Below are positions 42,570 through 54,649 of a stretch of 64,000 bases of DNA, piece after piece. Numbering within the stretch: position 1 is the stretch's first letter; the number at the start of each line of letters is the position of its first letter. The DNA comes from Membranipora membranacea (taxonomy: Eukaryota > Bryozoa > Gymnolaemata > Cheilostomatida > Membraniporidae), in contig OU612071.1 of NCBI GenBank assembly GCA_914767715.1, positions 18,658,948-18,722,947 of the forward strand, read 5' to 3'. The notes beneath the pieces are model-generated. The model ran no database searches and was not told where the DNA came from. It saw only the letters and a program-made list of their open reading frames with translations. The position numbers were made by a program, and so were the translations under genes.

Positions 42570-44130
42570 GAAAATTTCACATCGAATACTAAGAAAGCTT
42601 GGTGATATTTAGTATCAATGGGCAATGTGAAGTCGAATAACCCTAGCACAAATGAATTATTAATGATATATGGCAACAGTGGAATGGTATCAGTTTGCAA
42701 GATCTGAGTGCGAGACATTTTTTTATGTGTTATTGTGAGATAACGCAAGCAAGCGATGAGCGTACACATGCCAGGCGATTGGTGCCATACGAGTTGTGGG
42801 TTCTAGCCTCACTGATCCAAAGCATCGTCAGGTGTTTATATTCACAGTTGATCTAATCTCATGTATCATGATAAAACATGGAAAATACAATAGATATTGC
42901 GGTGGATGTGAATTCAAATATCGATTTGTCCCTAGTATGTTTGTAAGATATGGAACTCACATTGGATGGCTGGGATGTTGAAGCAGAAGTCAAGAGTGCT
43001 GGCATATTTGTCTGTCAAAGCTGTTACCACCAACCTTTGCTCGCCTCTAGCTAGATGCAGTACAGCCAATTAGGCATCTAGCAAACAATCGAACATCAAC
43101 TCCATTAAGAAGAAGTGTTGATATCTCGCGACCTATATGTTAAGCATTCTCAGTTATTTAAAGTCAAAGATGCTCAGTTGTAATTATCTCCTCCTTACTT
43201 CTCCATCCTACAGTTTTAAATTCAGAATAACCACATTTGGCCACCTGGATCGTTAGTCAATCAGCTAACTATTCATTTATCATTTTCTGCAAAAATCTCC
43301 TAATCTGACAAAAAATCTCCAAGTTCGTGTTTTCCTGTTTGGGCAGAATTACATTTCGACATGGTAACTCACAGAGATCTGGTTTTTTTTGGAGCATCAG
43401 TTCATCACATTATCTAAACGAGCTTTTGAGGGCATGTTTGAAATATTTTTTTAACATATTTATAATTGCGATTTACTTTTTCATTACGGTGTTTATTTCA
43501 TCCATCAGTGCAGTGGCAATGTTGCGCAAGGCAGTGCAAAGAGCCTATATATTTGTAGTTTCTATGCCATTGTGTACAGTTGCAAACAAATTCTAATTGC
43601 CTTTTATCAAAGGAGTGGAGCAATTTATAAATGACAATGGAGATGCTATACTGAACTTAAACAAAAGAAAATTTCTGTTGGTTGATATAAGTTTTCAGTA
43701 TAGATTGTAGTGACCCATCAGTCACCCATCAAATTCTATCAGAATGACTACAGACCTCAAAATAATTATTATTATTAATATTCCGAAACATGGTTTGGAT
43801 TTGGCTTTTTCAGTGGATACTGTTCAATGATAGCATTTTCAAAATACACCCTTCAATTTTACTCGAATGTCATCCCAATATTTTTATTATTGAAAAACAC
43901 TAATGTAACTATGCTGGATGTGTATAGGATTATGATAACTGTGTGTCTGGAGGGCTCACCCTTAATAACACAGATGATATTCTATGTGAAATATTCTGCT
44001 GCATTTTCAGTGAGCTGGTATCTTTATGGTCGACCTTGGTGTATTTATCACCATTTAGGAATTGCAGTCCTGAAATAACCATTGACAGCATTCATGTTAC
44101 GGTTGAATTTGTAAATTTTTTTTAAAATCG
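42570..44130. other. no gene seen
   Basis: Only short hydrophobic open frames in AT-rich sequence. No motif or splice chain was recognised. Confidence 0.4.
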
Positions 44131-45672
44131 TGCCCTGGGACTGCATCTTTACTGTAACAAGTTATAATGTTGTTACTTTTGAGGATTCGGTTAGCCAAAC
44201 AGGTGGGCTGCCTCAAGAAACAAAAAATCTGAGATGGCCTCCAAACAAAATTGGAAGCAATTGTTCACGCTGTGCATTGAAATGATCCAAGTACAATTGA
44301 GACCTAAGCAGGATGAAGATATCAGTTAGAGCAATTACAGACATTGTTTTCACAGAGTAAATTTTCTAATCCCTCAAGAAAATCTTATTTGTAAACAACC
44401 AGTTGTATTGCAGTCTCTGTGTTTCATTACAGGGAAAGAATTTGTTACTGTTGTGCCTTGTTTATCTTTTCCAAAGGATTTAAAGGCAACGTAATATTAG
44501 AATATCAAAACCTGAGGATTACCTTTATGTCTCAAGACTTGTTGCTTCTTATGATATTTATGTATTATAGCATTATTACATCTGATTAAAATTGAAGGTT
44601 GATTAAAAAATCAGATGTCTTGTCCCAAGCAACATCCTGGAGTATAGGCGGCAAAATTTGTTGACTTAGTGGCCAGGCCGCAATATCTTCACCAGGTTGC
44701 TCTCTGTTTGCAGGCAGGTTGGAGCACACCTGGGTGCCTACCAAAGCCCAGTGCTAGATAATTTGTACTTCCTGCGCAGTCCAAATATATTTTCCAACCA
44801 GTATTCCAAGCCCGAAACCCCAGTTCTGATACAAAAAATTTAGCCCATATTGATTGCCCCGTTTTTTTATACCAATTTTATTGCATCTAAAATATCATAT
44901 CATATTATGTTGAATTAATAGGCTCTAGTGGCTGGCTACTCATATATTTACATTTTTGCAATCGACCATGACACCTTGTCGACATTCAATTATCCACACT
45001 CTCTTTACTCAACAAAAACATGGTCCATGCTTCTAAAAAGTTATACAAGGTTGCGATCACGTCACTCTTGGCTAGCCGGGTAAACCTTCTTCCGGGAGTT
45101 ATTGCACAATCAAGTAGAGGGTGCCCTGGGACTGCATCAATACTGCAACAAGTTATAATGTTGTTACTTTTGAGGATTCGGTTAGCCAAACAGGTGGGCT
45201 GCCTCAATAAACAATAAATCTGAGATGGCCTCCAAACAAAGTTGAAAGCAATTCTCCACGCGGTGCATTGAAACGATCCAAGTACAATTGAGACCTAAGC
45301 TGGATGAAGATATCAGTTAGACCAATTACAGACATTGTTTTCTCAGGGTAAATTTTCTAATCCCTCAAGAAAATCTTATTTGTAAACAACCAGTTGTATT
45401 GCAGTCTCTGTGTTTCATTACAAGGAAAGAATTTGTTACTGTTGTGCCTTGTTTATCTTTTCCAAATATCAAAACCTGAGGATAACCTTTGTGTCTCAAG
45501 ACTGATTAAAATTGAAGGTTGATTTAAATCAGATGTCTTGTCACAAGCCGCATCCCGGAGCATAGGCGGCGAAATTTGTTGCATTAGTGGCCAGGCCACA
45601 ATATCTGCGCCAGGTTGCTCACTGTTTGCAGGCAGGTCGGAGCACACCTGGGTGCCAACCAAAGCCCAGTAG
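44131..45672. repeat. local direct duplication, offset ~990 bp
   Basis: Sequence from 'gtgccctgggactgcatc' (about 44,131) to 'gcacacctgggtgcc.accaaagcccag' (about 44,755) recurs at about 45,121-45,670 with a few substitutions and two deletions in the second copy (about 45,465 and 45,500). The 370-bp spacer between copies is unrelated. The two copies are similar enough to be fairly recent. No gene identified in either. Confidence 0.9.
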
Positions 45673-45779
45673 ACGATATACCGCAGATACATTTGATATG
45701 AGGCCCTTTCGATAAATTTAAGGTTCAATGATTGCACAGACCAATGGTACATTGTGGCAGCATCATTCAAGGATTGTAA

Positions 45780-46900
45780 TAGTTAATCCTATTGTAAAAA
45801 CTGCCACAATACTGCCTTCCTAGCTTTACCCACCGTATCAATTTAGCTAGGATAGTTAGGTGTAATTTAAGCATAAAACATCAAGTCTAATTGTGGAGTA
45901 AGGCTGTACAAAGAGAAATTTCTACGGGAGAGCCTGCATATTCTAGTTTTGACTGTAATCGAAAACTTTGAATTCAGTTCTTTCTCCAGAACCCTATAAT
46001 TGTGACAAATAGATGAAAGGAGTTTTTGGCATCAAGCTTCCCATAACTTTCCCCTTGACACAAAGCTTGCAGGTATCTTGACCAAGGAGTAAAAAACTCT
46101 TTCCTTGACTATTGTTAAAAAATTTACTCTGAATCCCTTTACTCTGTGAAGCAGTCTATCCACATGCTTGAAACTAAAATGTTTTACACAGATAGATAGA
46201 TGGGGTGATAACTCTATACTGCAAATGAGCCACCGAATTTCAACAATAAGAGAAGACAACTTCTCAGCCTAAGATTTGCCCAAATTGACTTTAACGAACT
46301 GAGTTGCAATACTTTCATAACTTAAGGTCATGCCTCGCCTAGGATACTAACTTGAGAACTACGTCTCGTTTTGTACAGCAGAGGGGCATTTTTGTCAAAA
46401 TTTTGACTAGTTGAGGAGTAAGATAATTAAAAATTCCCAACTTGCACATCATTTTTTTTTCTTCAATACTGGTTAGCACTGGGCTAGTGAGGGCACTAGG
46501 GTAATCATATTTGTCCACCTTGGACAGCAATTGACACAGCTCACTTTCTTTATACCATAGCCAACACCCATTGTTTAGCTATCAGTATGTGAATTTGAAT
46601 GCCGTTTTTTTTCAACTCAAATCAAACATTGAACATTATTGTTGTTATGGCTGTATGATATAAGGGTAGTCTTTATGTATTGACTGCATGTTTTTCTCCA
46701 AGAACTGCCAATGTCTTTTTATACAGACAAAAGTGACAATAGGTTTTGACATGTTGCTGAAATTCAGTGTCGCGTTATGACGTTACGTCATGACGAAAGA
46801 TCGTCAGATTTTGGGTTTAAATTTCTTTGATCATGTGGATTTAGAATCCCCCAAAAACAATTTTGGCGAGGCATGACCTTAACCACATGGTAGAGTTATT
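45780..46900. other. no assigned gene; possible exon frames
   Basis: Minus-strand open frames at 46530-46339 ('SALTSPVLTSIEEKKMMCKL') and 46259-46032 look partly protein-like but are unassigned. A hairpin-like CAAGGAGT..CTTTCCTTG stretch at 46,082-46,106 resembles the miniature hairpins but has imperfect arms. Confidence 0.25.
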
Positions 46901-46911
46901 CTTAATCGTAA

Positions 46912-47331
46912 TTAGTTAAAGCCTATCAAAAGACCAAAGCATGTAATAGTCCGGCAGTAACTTATGATAAATTTGTCAGATTTGGTAACAAAATTCAATG
47001 CTCTACTTGGCATGAATTTTCGATGGTGGTAAGAGTGCTTTTCGTAAGGGAAGTTAACTCTTACTCCCTCCATTATTATGCCACAGTCACCTGGTTGTGC
47101 AATAGAAGAAACAACCAGTTCTTTGAGACTATGACAGCATAATGCAGAGAATGACAATTACCTTCCCTTGGTCCAACACCTCTATTTATTTCCCCATTGC
47201 TTTACATGCAAACTATGGTTACTTATACCTGGCTCAGAGTCTGAGGATTGATCAGAGTTCGGCTGGTTAGGGGCAGGAAAGTCGGCGTCTTCGTCGGAGT
47301 AATCCAGAATGAATGACTCAGCCACCGCCAT
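46912..47331 (-). CDS. possible two-exon gene of unknown function
   Basis: Minus-strand exon 47331-47229 begins ATG and codes 'MAVAESFILDYSDEDADF', then a Pro/Ser/Asp-rich stretch 'NQPNSDQSSDSEP' ending at donor 'gtataa' in phase 1. A plausible second exon (47090-46912, acceptor 'cacaaccag') joins in phase and continues 'GDCGIIMEGVRVNFPYEK' to a stop. The acidic low-complexity first exon is convincing as a translation start because it is compositionally unlike the neighbouring sequence. The second exon is less certain and other acceptors are possible. No domain recognised. Confidence 0.4.
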
Positions 47332-47339
47332 TGCTGAGA

Positions 47340-48830
47340 TCAGAGCATGCCTAGTTCCAGTTCTTGTCCCAGGCCTTGAAGGACCAGCCTCAGCTAGGTC
47401 ACGGCATTAGGTGTAACAGTCGGCGCTGTATTTCCTGGGTATCGTTCAAGAGAATCGGCTGCAAATAGCTTATATTGTAAATATACATGCTATATCACAC
47501 ATCACATCAAAACCAAACGTACACACAGTCAAGATTGCACATATTTCTGAGCACAAGCTGAAAAATCAATGTAATGGTAAGCCTGATGAACAAACGGTGC
47601 ATATCTACCACAGGTCAATCTTACATGTTGCAGAAGCTAAAGGCTTAACTCACTCATTTCAGATAAGAAATAGCTGGTAGAATGTAGAGATATACAAAGT
47701 TAGACTTGTCTTTGGAATATACTATGGTAGAGGGAACGAAATGTCAAGGTCTATCGACAGGAAACAAAGTTTTGTTGGCCAACCGGAATATTCAAATGTC
47801 AAAATTAGGGAAAAAATAAATACCTTCTTGTTGGCGTTGCTATTTCCGCTTCTCACATCTTATCTTGCTGCCCCTGCACCGCCTGCAGGTACGATAGGCG
47901 TGCAGAGGGAAAAATAAATGGTTGCACCTAGTACAACCTGGCAAGACAAGTAGAAGTGATAAACAATTGACGTCGCAACAACTTAAAGTTGTTCTTACAG
48001 TTATTGTTTACGCATTATATAAAGTAAGGCAAGTGTAGACATGTACTGGTTTTTGTCAAGTGCTTCCAAGGTACCGAACAAAAACCATCATATTTCACCG
48101 AGACATATTCTGGTTTTTGGTTGGTGAGATCATCATACTTACACTGGTGATAATGTAGACATCTATTGGTTTTTGCAAACCCCTTAGGAGTAAAGATAAG
48201 AATAAATAACCCTATTTATCCGGCAAGACAGATTGGGGGAAAGGGATTTGGACAAAATATAACCTTATTTGTCTGGCGAGACAAATGGGAGGGAAGGGGT
48301 ATGGATAAAATAAATGGGGGTAAGGAATGGCTCTAGGTTACAACCATAAACTTAATATACTACCTAGACAGGCCAATAGCATTCAATACTGTCCCACTTA
48401 AATAGCACAACATGACGTAATTAGTTTGTGCTGTGAGCCATAGTTTACTATACACCATTCAATGACATAATGTGAAAAATCAAGGGACGCTGGGTATGAT
48501 ATCAGCCCCTGTCCAGCCCCTTATTATTCAAACACAAAGAAAATTGGTGAGTGTATGTAAAACATTTGCTATGGGAACAATACTGATAGAGCTTTGGCTA
48601 TAAAAATAAGTATCAATAAAATGGAAAGTTACTACTAATGATTGCTGATTTTGTATGTGGAGGTAGGAAAAGGTAATTCATGACAACATGAAAATAGACG
48701 GATAGATTATAAAATTTTGAGACTGGCTTGTGAGTATTGATTTAAGTTTGTTTATGATTGTTCAGCTGTGGTAGATGGTTGGTCCATTACACAATGTTTC
48801 CTGATCTCGAGGAGCGAGATATGTAAATCT
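47340..48830. other. no gene seen
   Basis: No coding exon recognised. A locally repeated motif, 'tagacatgtactggtttttg' / 'tagacatctattggtttttg', lies at 48,037 and 48,151. Two related 'ggcgagacaaatggg' / 'ggcaagacagattgggg' lines lie at 48,220-48,310. Confidence 0.35.
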
Positions 48831-49678
48831 CGCAATCCTGAATCATCTGATTTCTTTCTTTTGAGCTGTGATTATTTCGATACACTATACCACACTACCG
48901 CATTTATGTTTATCCCAGAATACCCTCTCATCATGGCCTAAGGTGAAAGAATAACCCACTGGTGCTGCATAGGCCCGCAATACCCTCAAAAAGACTATGG
49001 GTATCCATACTATAATTATGACTGCCCTGCTAGATTTCCAGTAAGTTTTGTATGGTTAAATTTTTGGTGCAGTTGTATTTGTTACTCAATAACTCACTCA
49101 CAAACTGATTATGCCAGTAACACCATAAACACAGTAAAACTAGAATTTTATATAATCTGATTGAAGTATATAATGTGCAATAAGTTCGCTTCAGGTAGTT
49201 ATACGAAAATCATAATAGAAGTTGCATTTGTCATGGTCGAAATGTAAATCTGATTATATATATTAATAAGTTTTTAAATTATTAGCTGCTTAGACTAAAA
49301 ATGCAATAATGTAAACATACCTCTTTCACTCTTTCCAGGAGAGAGTTACATATAAGATGAATTCTTAATGATATACAGTTTGTATATTGTGATCAATACA
49401 AAATAAGATGAACACGTATAGTACCTCGCTCTTTGAGGGTTTAATCTAAAATAGGCTCTTTGACCAAAGCATTTTAATTTATTTTAAAAGACAAGTGCTG
49501 ACAATCTTAGGTAAATGGGGATTCATCGCTATTGCAATATGTAGCAGTAAAATCAGGTGTCCGGTCATTGTGTAGCAATGTTTGTTTGTACCCATTTTGA
49601 GCCTGCTGCCTATCTTCATAGCCTTTAATATAGTTTCAAGGTGAGTGTTAAGATAGACAGATGATTTCAATTAAATCT

Positions 49679-49965
49679 TCAGGTGAGTTTCAATTTAGTA
49701 GTTTGATTAAAGCAAAACCCACGTACTGTCCACCGTTCAGAGCTTTTGGTTGAGGTCAAAATCTCTTCTTTAGGCCAGCAGAGAAAAGAAGTGGTGCCCA
49801 TAGTGGTATCATATTTCTTCACAGGTCCATCGTTCCATCGGAGAGTTGCTGGAATGTATCTCTGGTGATGTCTTGGTTGAAAGAATATAAGACGATCGGC
49901 CCCATCTGTGTCTTGACCTTGTTCCTCTAGTACGACCAAAACTGCAACACCCGCTTCCAGTCATG
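49679..49965 (-). pseudogene. conserved reading frame of the A/B/C repeat family
   Basis: The minus strand is open for 'VVLEEQGQDTDGADRLIFF', then 'QPRHHQRYIPATLRWNDGP', then 'TSFLCWPKEEI'. The same frame in copy B (about 56,570-56,710) reads 'VVLEEQGRDTCGAIRLIFLK', then 'GHRQKYIPKNLWWNDRPV'. Copy A (3,360-3,530) keeps it only with shifts and a stop. The agreement of one frame across diverged copies implies an ancestral coding exon. The family is not recognised. Confidence 0.4.
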
Positions 49966-50519
49966 TTTTTTGAAGGAAGTATTTGTGAGATAAATGTGTA
50001 TCAACACAACAAAAAGGCATATAAGTTGGAAATTCGCTTTTCCAGTTTTTGATGTCACTTGAAAGAGAAACTCTTTCTGAGTGTAATGCAATTTACTGTA
50101 TCTTCCTAGCTTTAATAGAATCGAAGATACAGGCGAATTAGTCCGCCATTATAGAACAACTCGGGGAAAAAGTGAATCTCTGAAACAAAGGTTTGAATCA
50201 TTCGAACATTAAAATTATGATATATGTATTGTTTACATTGTTTAACTCCTTGGATACGGATATTAAATGATGGAATAATTCCCTTTAAGTGACAAATATG
50301 GAGTAATAAGGCATGGAGAATTTGATAGTGAAAAGGATTTTTCCATCAGACCGATGGAATTAATGCTATTCTGGGGTCAAAGGTCATGGTAAATCGTGAA
50401 GAATTAAGGAAAATTTCATCCGCGACAAACATAAACTGAGACAGAAAGATGTACTTTCACAATTAATTTTAATGACATGATGTTCACAAAATGATTATAT
50501 ATATAAGAATAGTACAATA

Positions 50520-50750
50520 TAACTTTAAGGTTGTATAATATAATATAATTATTATATTATATTGTAATATAATAAATATAATACATATTTAATTAAGCAC
50601 TGTATTAAGTAGTGTTTTTTCTACAGATTGATCAAATTGTTCAGTTTATATCATACTACGCCAATAGGTAACGAATTAAATTTAATATGTTAATGTTATT
50701 ATATATATATATATTATATATATATAATATATATATACCAAGTGAAGCAT
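50520..50750. repeat. AT-rich simple repeats inside the TIR element
   Basis: Runs of TAATATAATAT at about 50,535-50,590 and (TA)n at 50,699-50,740. They lie between the stop of the internal gene and the left end of the element. Confidence 0.9.
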
Positions 50751-50782
50751 ATCGAGATTTTGTTTTTTCGGCCTTCTTTCCT

Positions 50783-52142
50783 CTATTTCCTCTTTCCTTT
50801 CTTCGGCGGCTGTTCATCTGAAACAGAGAAATCACCTTCATGCGTTTGATGCTGTTATCACTACCTCTGATGCCTGGTACCTCCCACCAATAAGCAGTAG
50901 GGATCATTATGACGTAAACATAACATAGTCTTAGATTCTTATCCTACCTCGTGATGGGGTAGGAGCTCTTGGTTTGGGGACGGCGGGCAATGGACAAACT
51001 TCATCCATGAACCTGGCATCACAGAATTCTCTTATCTCATCAAGCAGATACCACTGTCTCTTAGCATCCAGGCCTGGGGGTGGAATTACATCTGGAAAGC
51101 CTTCTGGTATCTCACCATACACTCTATGTTCCGTCAGTGGAGCACCAATAGATTCTCGCATCTGAACCATACCTAATAATTCGGTGAAAAATAATTAACG
51201 CATAGAATTTGGTAAGCTCAGGCCAAGGTTCAATAGTAGCAAGGAAAAATAGATGAAGTTAAAGTCTGTGTCTCACCTGTGATAGAAGGGAAGAAGAGTT
51301 TGTGCTGCTTTTTAATACCTTTTATAGCCTTGGAACCGCTGAAGAATGCAACCCAATCATAGACTGGGACATTAACTGTACCATCAGATTCCATTACTCG
51401 CCTTCACACCGTTCATGTACATGAACATGTTGCGGCAGATATCTAGATCTGGAAGAAAGATGTTAGCTTGTGTTATATAGTCTTCAGTTTTGAAGGTCGA
51501 CATACAACACACTCATCAACAAGTGCCGTAGATAGATTCAACAATGTGACTTGTAGGATATTTAAGTATTTACTCACTCTCGTGCTTGTATCTACATCGT
51601 ACACGCTTCCTTTCAACTTGTGACTTTCGTCTGGATGTTGCAGTCTCATCAACACACTGTATAATAGTGCTGACTTTCCCCGTGATCATGAGGTCCAGCG
51701 ATTCCTTATCAAGGCTTAACGCTATGGCCCGACCCATGTTAACAGCGGCGCAGTCAATCCTGTCAGCGTAGCCACATTTACAGCCCACAATCTCGGCTAA
51801 GTTAGCTTCAACAGTTTCAACATTATCTGGCTGTAGTTGGTCATCACCATCTGAATTATCATGTAAAAGATGGACAGCTTCCATCAATCCAACCTCTCCA
51901 GTTTCTCCGTCTCCATTCATATCCCTTGTATTACACTCAGGATCCTCATCTGGTTCATCTGTGATGTTCAAACTGATGTCCTGATGATCTCTATCTGCTA
52001 TGTCTAGCTCTCTATTCTCCATGTTAAAATATTCTTGATCTACTTCATTAAATCCAGCCAAAACCTCAGCTAAATCATCTGAGTTAATCATTCTGGAAGC
52101 CATTTCTAATTCATCAACAACTTTGTTATGATGCCTCAGCAT
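50783..52142 (-). CDS. multi-exon gene inside the TIR element, one apparent frameshift
   Basis: Exon 1 (52142-51578) codes an acidic N-terminus, then 'VGCKCGYADRIDCAAVNMG', 'LSLDKESLDLMITGKVSTI' and a basic 'TSRRKSQVERKRVRCRYKHE'. Exon 2 (from about 51,451) joins in phase 1 to give 'NLDICRNMFMYMNGV'. Near 51,385 the frame must slip one base to continue as 'ESDGTVNVPVYDWVAFFSGS', then 'KQHKLFFPSITG'. Exon 51172-50948 joins in phase ('MVQMRESIGAPLTEHRVYG', 'QWYLLDEIREFCDARFMDEV') and the last exon 50817-50783 adds 'DEQPPKKGKRK' and a stop, a likely nuclear-localisation tail. The order Cys-x-Cys, basic R/K-R-x-R-x-x-Y, then [IV]-C-x(2)-[MF]-x-[FY] resembles N-terminal regions of some invertebrate transposon proteins. 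No integrase core was seen. It is likely the element's own protein, possibly inactive. Confidence 0.55.
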
Positions 52143-52363
52143 TCATAACATTGTGCAAGGCGATTGCGCAACCCACCCGTCATTTATGCCACATCAAGTC
52201 CAACAGGAAGTTAGTGAGGCTAGGATTTACTTGCTTGACAACCATGAGAGGGTTAACTTTGACCCTAGATTATTGTGATTTATAGTTGTCTGATTGGTTA
52301 GATATATAGCTAGTTGAAAAGAGCAGGTCTTGATTGGTCAGAATCAGTTACAAAACAAAAACA

Positions 52364-53214
52364 CTAGCACATGTCAGGAATCATCATATTGAACTTCATT
52401 GACTCATTATAGACACAATAGAAACGCGACTTATATGCCTTTTTGTCGTGTTGACACACAAATGATTGTGAGTTCTTATTTAATTGCTGCAGTACGTTGC
52501 AGAGCCTGTGAGCTTTGGCGATAAAGTTTCTTTTTAACAACTTTGGAATGTTTTCCTCGGTCATTGAGTCTTTCATTATTTTCTGTAGTAGTCTTTTAGG
52601 AATGTCTCCTTTTTTCATAATGTTTATAGAGCGTCTATAAAGTTCCCAATGAGTTTTAGCCTAAATGTGTTGGTCGTTAAGAGCATATTAGGCACAGCGG
52701 TAAAGCAAATTCGAAAAATATTATTTCTGTTCTGTGTCACGTTTAACTTTCTGTCTAAAATCCCCTGAAACCTGTGAATGTTAAAAGATTACCATTCATT
52801 AGGACAAAATGAAAAAAGATTATACAACTTTGAAAATGAAAAGAGATGAGTGACAGTATACAGCATTCTAAAATTTATATGAAACATTATTCCACTTATG
52901 AGTCGCCTAAATCTCCGTCTTTCCTCATATGCAATTCCAATTGATATTAAATAATTGACATCTTTCTCAATTCCTTTATAGTATAGTTGGACGATCTGTG
53001 TGGTTTGTTTCACCTGCATGTGTGGTGACAAATATAAGGCCCAAATTTCCCATAGATGATATTGAAGGATTTGAAGAACTGTTTCAGTAAAATGATACCC
53101 CCTCTCATCTTGTAGCGTTAGGAAAATGGGTTGTGAAAGTATCAAATAAAAATTGGCGATCTTTATCAGATTTTCGATACCTTTGTGACATCGGTTGAGG
53201 CCTTGAATATGCAT
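52364..53214 (-). pseudogene. coding-like exons of the A/B/C repeat family
   Basis: Minus-strand frames 53214-52789 and 52618-52364 read as charged, helical protein, for example 'IGIAYEERRRFRRL' and 'ITKxSMTEENIPKLL'-like sequence ('MKDSMTEENIPKLLKRNFIA', 'HRLCNVLQQLNKNSQSFVC'). Related but more damaged versions are in copy A (3,560-4,020) and copy B (56,760-57,200). They probably lie upstream of the coiled-coil part in the same ancestral gene. Copy C is the best preserved over this part. Function unknown. Confidence 0.4.
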
Positions 53215-54640
53215 TCAAAATGGTGTAGTGAAACCACACACATTACATATTCCAGAATAGATGTAGTGTTGAAAAATTAGAGAATGAAAAATTGAAAATA
53301 AAATACCTCTAGTATATAATCCCTGTTAAGATTTGGATATTTGAATGTCCACTTGATTTGTATGGAAATTTTCTCAGCCAGCTCGATATCTTGTACCAAG
53401 AACTTTTCAGCCTTTTGTTAGTATACTAAACATGCCTCATGTCACCATGTTTTCTCTACAATGATCACATACTCATCTAGAGATAACCCATGCGCGATCC
53501 TATCAACCTAAAATGTATCGTCACTTACGACAAGCTCTGCTTATTCAAAATGTCTAGATAGAAAATTCACTTTGTAACTTTTAATAAATGTCGGGTATCA
53601 ATGTTTCGATGAGATGGTGAAAATACTTGTGCCTCCCGAATATTGTGTCATGTGCAGATCTACCTGCACACCAGTAAGTTGTGTCCTGTGTAGAGCTGGA
53701 CATTTAGTTGACTAACCTTTGCTAAAACTTCTGGTCTCACTACACACTCTTATCACATTTTTCCTTCCTGAGTTTTCGATTATATTTCTTCGCCCAAATA
53801 TTCAAATTGGACATGCTACCAGTTATCCCTTCAGTTCAAAATTGAGCACAACTCCAATCTTTTAGTTTGCAAAAAATCATGTTCTCACATTGGAGACAAT
53901 TATCATCGTAATTTAGGATCTCGTTAAGTTTGTATAAAATAACCATAAGAGTTTGTCTTGAAAACTGGGGCCAACCAAGTACTTTTCATATCAGTTGACA
54001 TTGATAAAGCAACAATTTTTGGTCACTGTGAGATGGCTTTCTCATCATCCCTGTCGGAATGTCACATATAAATACTATGTTTTTTTTTGCAAATTTAGTC
54101 TCATTTGTCTTTCGGTCATTTCCTCCTGTGGACTCGTTAATCCATCATAAATAAATTTGAAGCCAAAATTAAAGGAAATGAGTTGTCTGTTCATTTTTGT
54201 CGGAATGTTTCCGTGTTTTTTTTATATTGTCAAACGATTCATTAACCGACAATTCCTTTTTGCTGCTCAGGAACACATGTAAGTGGCTCCATGTAGTTGT
54301 GATCTGTGACAGATCGGACCGGATGTTCTCGTTAGCCTGCGATTAGCCAGCAACAGTGACAGTTCCCTTGTCATCTATCTTCCGCAAACAATCATACCAT
54401 CTGAAATCTTTTTACTGAGTCAGCTTGTTCCTGCATCCAACACTGCACACAAATCTGCTTCCAACACAAAATTATTGATATCAGACACTCTGCTCAATCT
54501 ATGTGGATGTTACACCTTTGTGCCTGGTCAGATGTGTTTGATAATGTTACTTACTCCTGGAACCTCAGTAGTTTTCTTACAATTGCCAGTTTGTCTCTGC
54601 ATCAAAAATTGTATTGCTTGCTAATTTTGGACACACTGCC
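53215..54640. other. no gene seen
   Basis: AT-rich sequence without a recognisable exon, repeat pair or hairpin. The phrase 'tatcagttgacattgataaagcaacaattttt' near 53,990 resembles 1,517-1,545, which suggests the repeat family extends further than the boundaries given. Confidence 0.35.
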
Positions 54641-54649
54641 TGACCAATG

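Larger units (their letters stand above)
49995..52460. mobile_element. ~2.47-kb DNA element with ~32-bp terminal inverted repeats
   Basis: The left end starts TGTGTATCAACACAAC and the right end, read inward, starts TGTGTGTCAACACGAC. Both continue AAAAAGGCATATAAGT, giving 30 matches in 32 positions. The element interrupts repeat copy C at a point that is continuous in copies A and B, which proves insertion independently of the ends. The duplication is ambiguous: AA next to these ends, or AAATG (49,992-49,996 and 52,460-52,464) if the ends are set two bases further in. It carries one multi-exon gene reading right to left (50,783-52,142). I cannot place it in a known superfamily. Confidence 0.85.
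48830..53200. repeat. dispersed repeat, copy C, split by an inserted element
   Basis: Sequence at 48,830-49,040 and 49,560-49,994 matches copy B at 54,650-54,840 and 54,865-56,750. Sequence at 52,465-53,200 continues the match (copy A about 3,545-4,080, copy B about 56,760-57,250). The break falls inside the phrase 'gtatttgtgagataa..ttgtgagt', which is intact in copies A and B. Copy C also lacks the 1.5-1.7-kb inner segment present in A and B. Confidence 0.75.

Noticed and set aside
45020-45217. Overlapping frames on both strands at the start of the second duplicate
   Set aside because: Not kept in the first duplicate copy, so unlikely to be coding.
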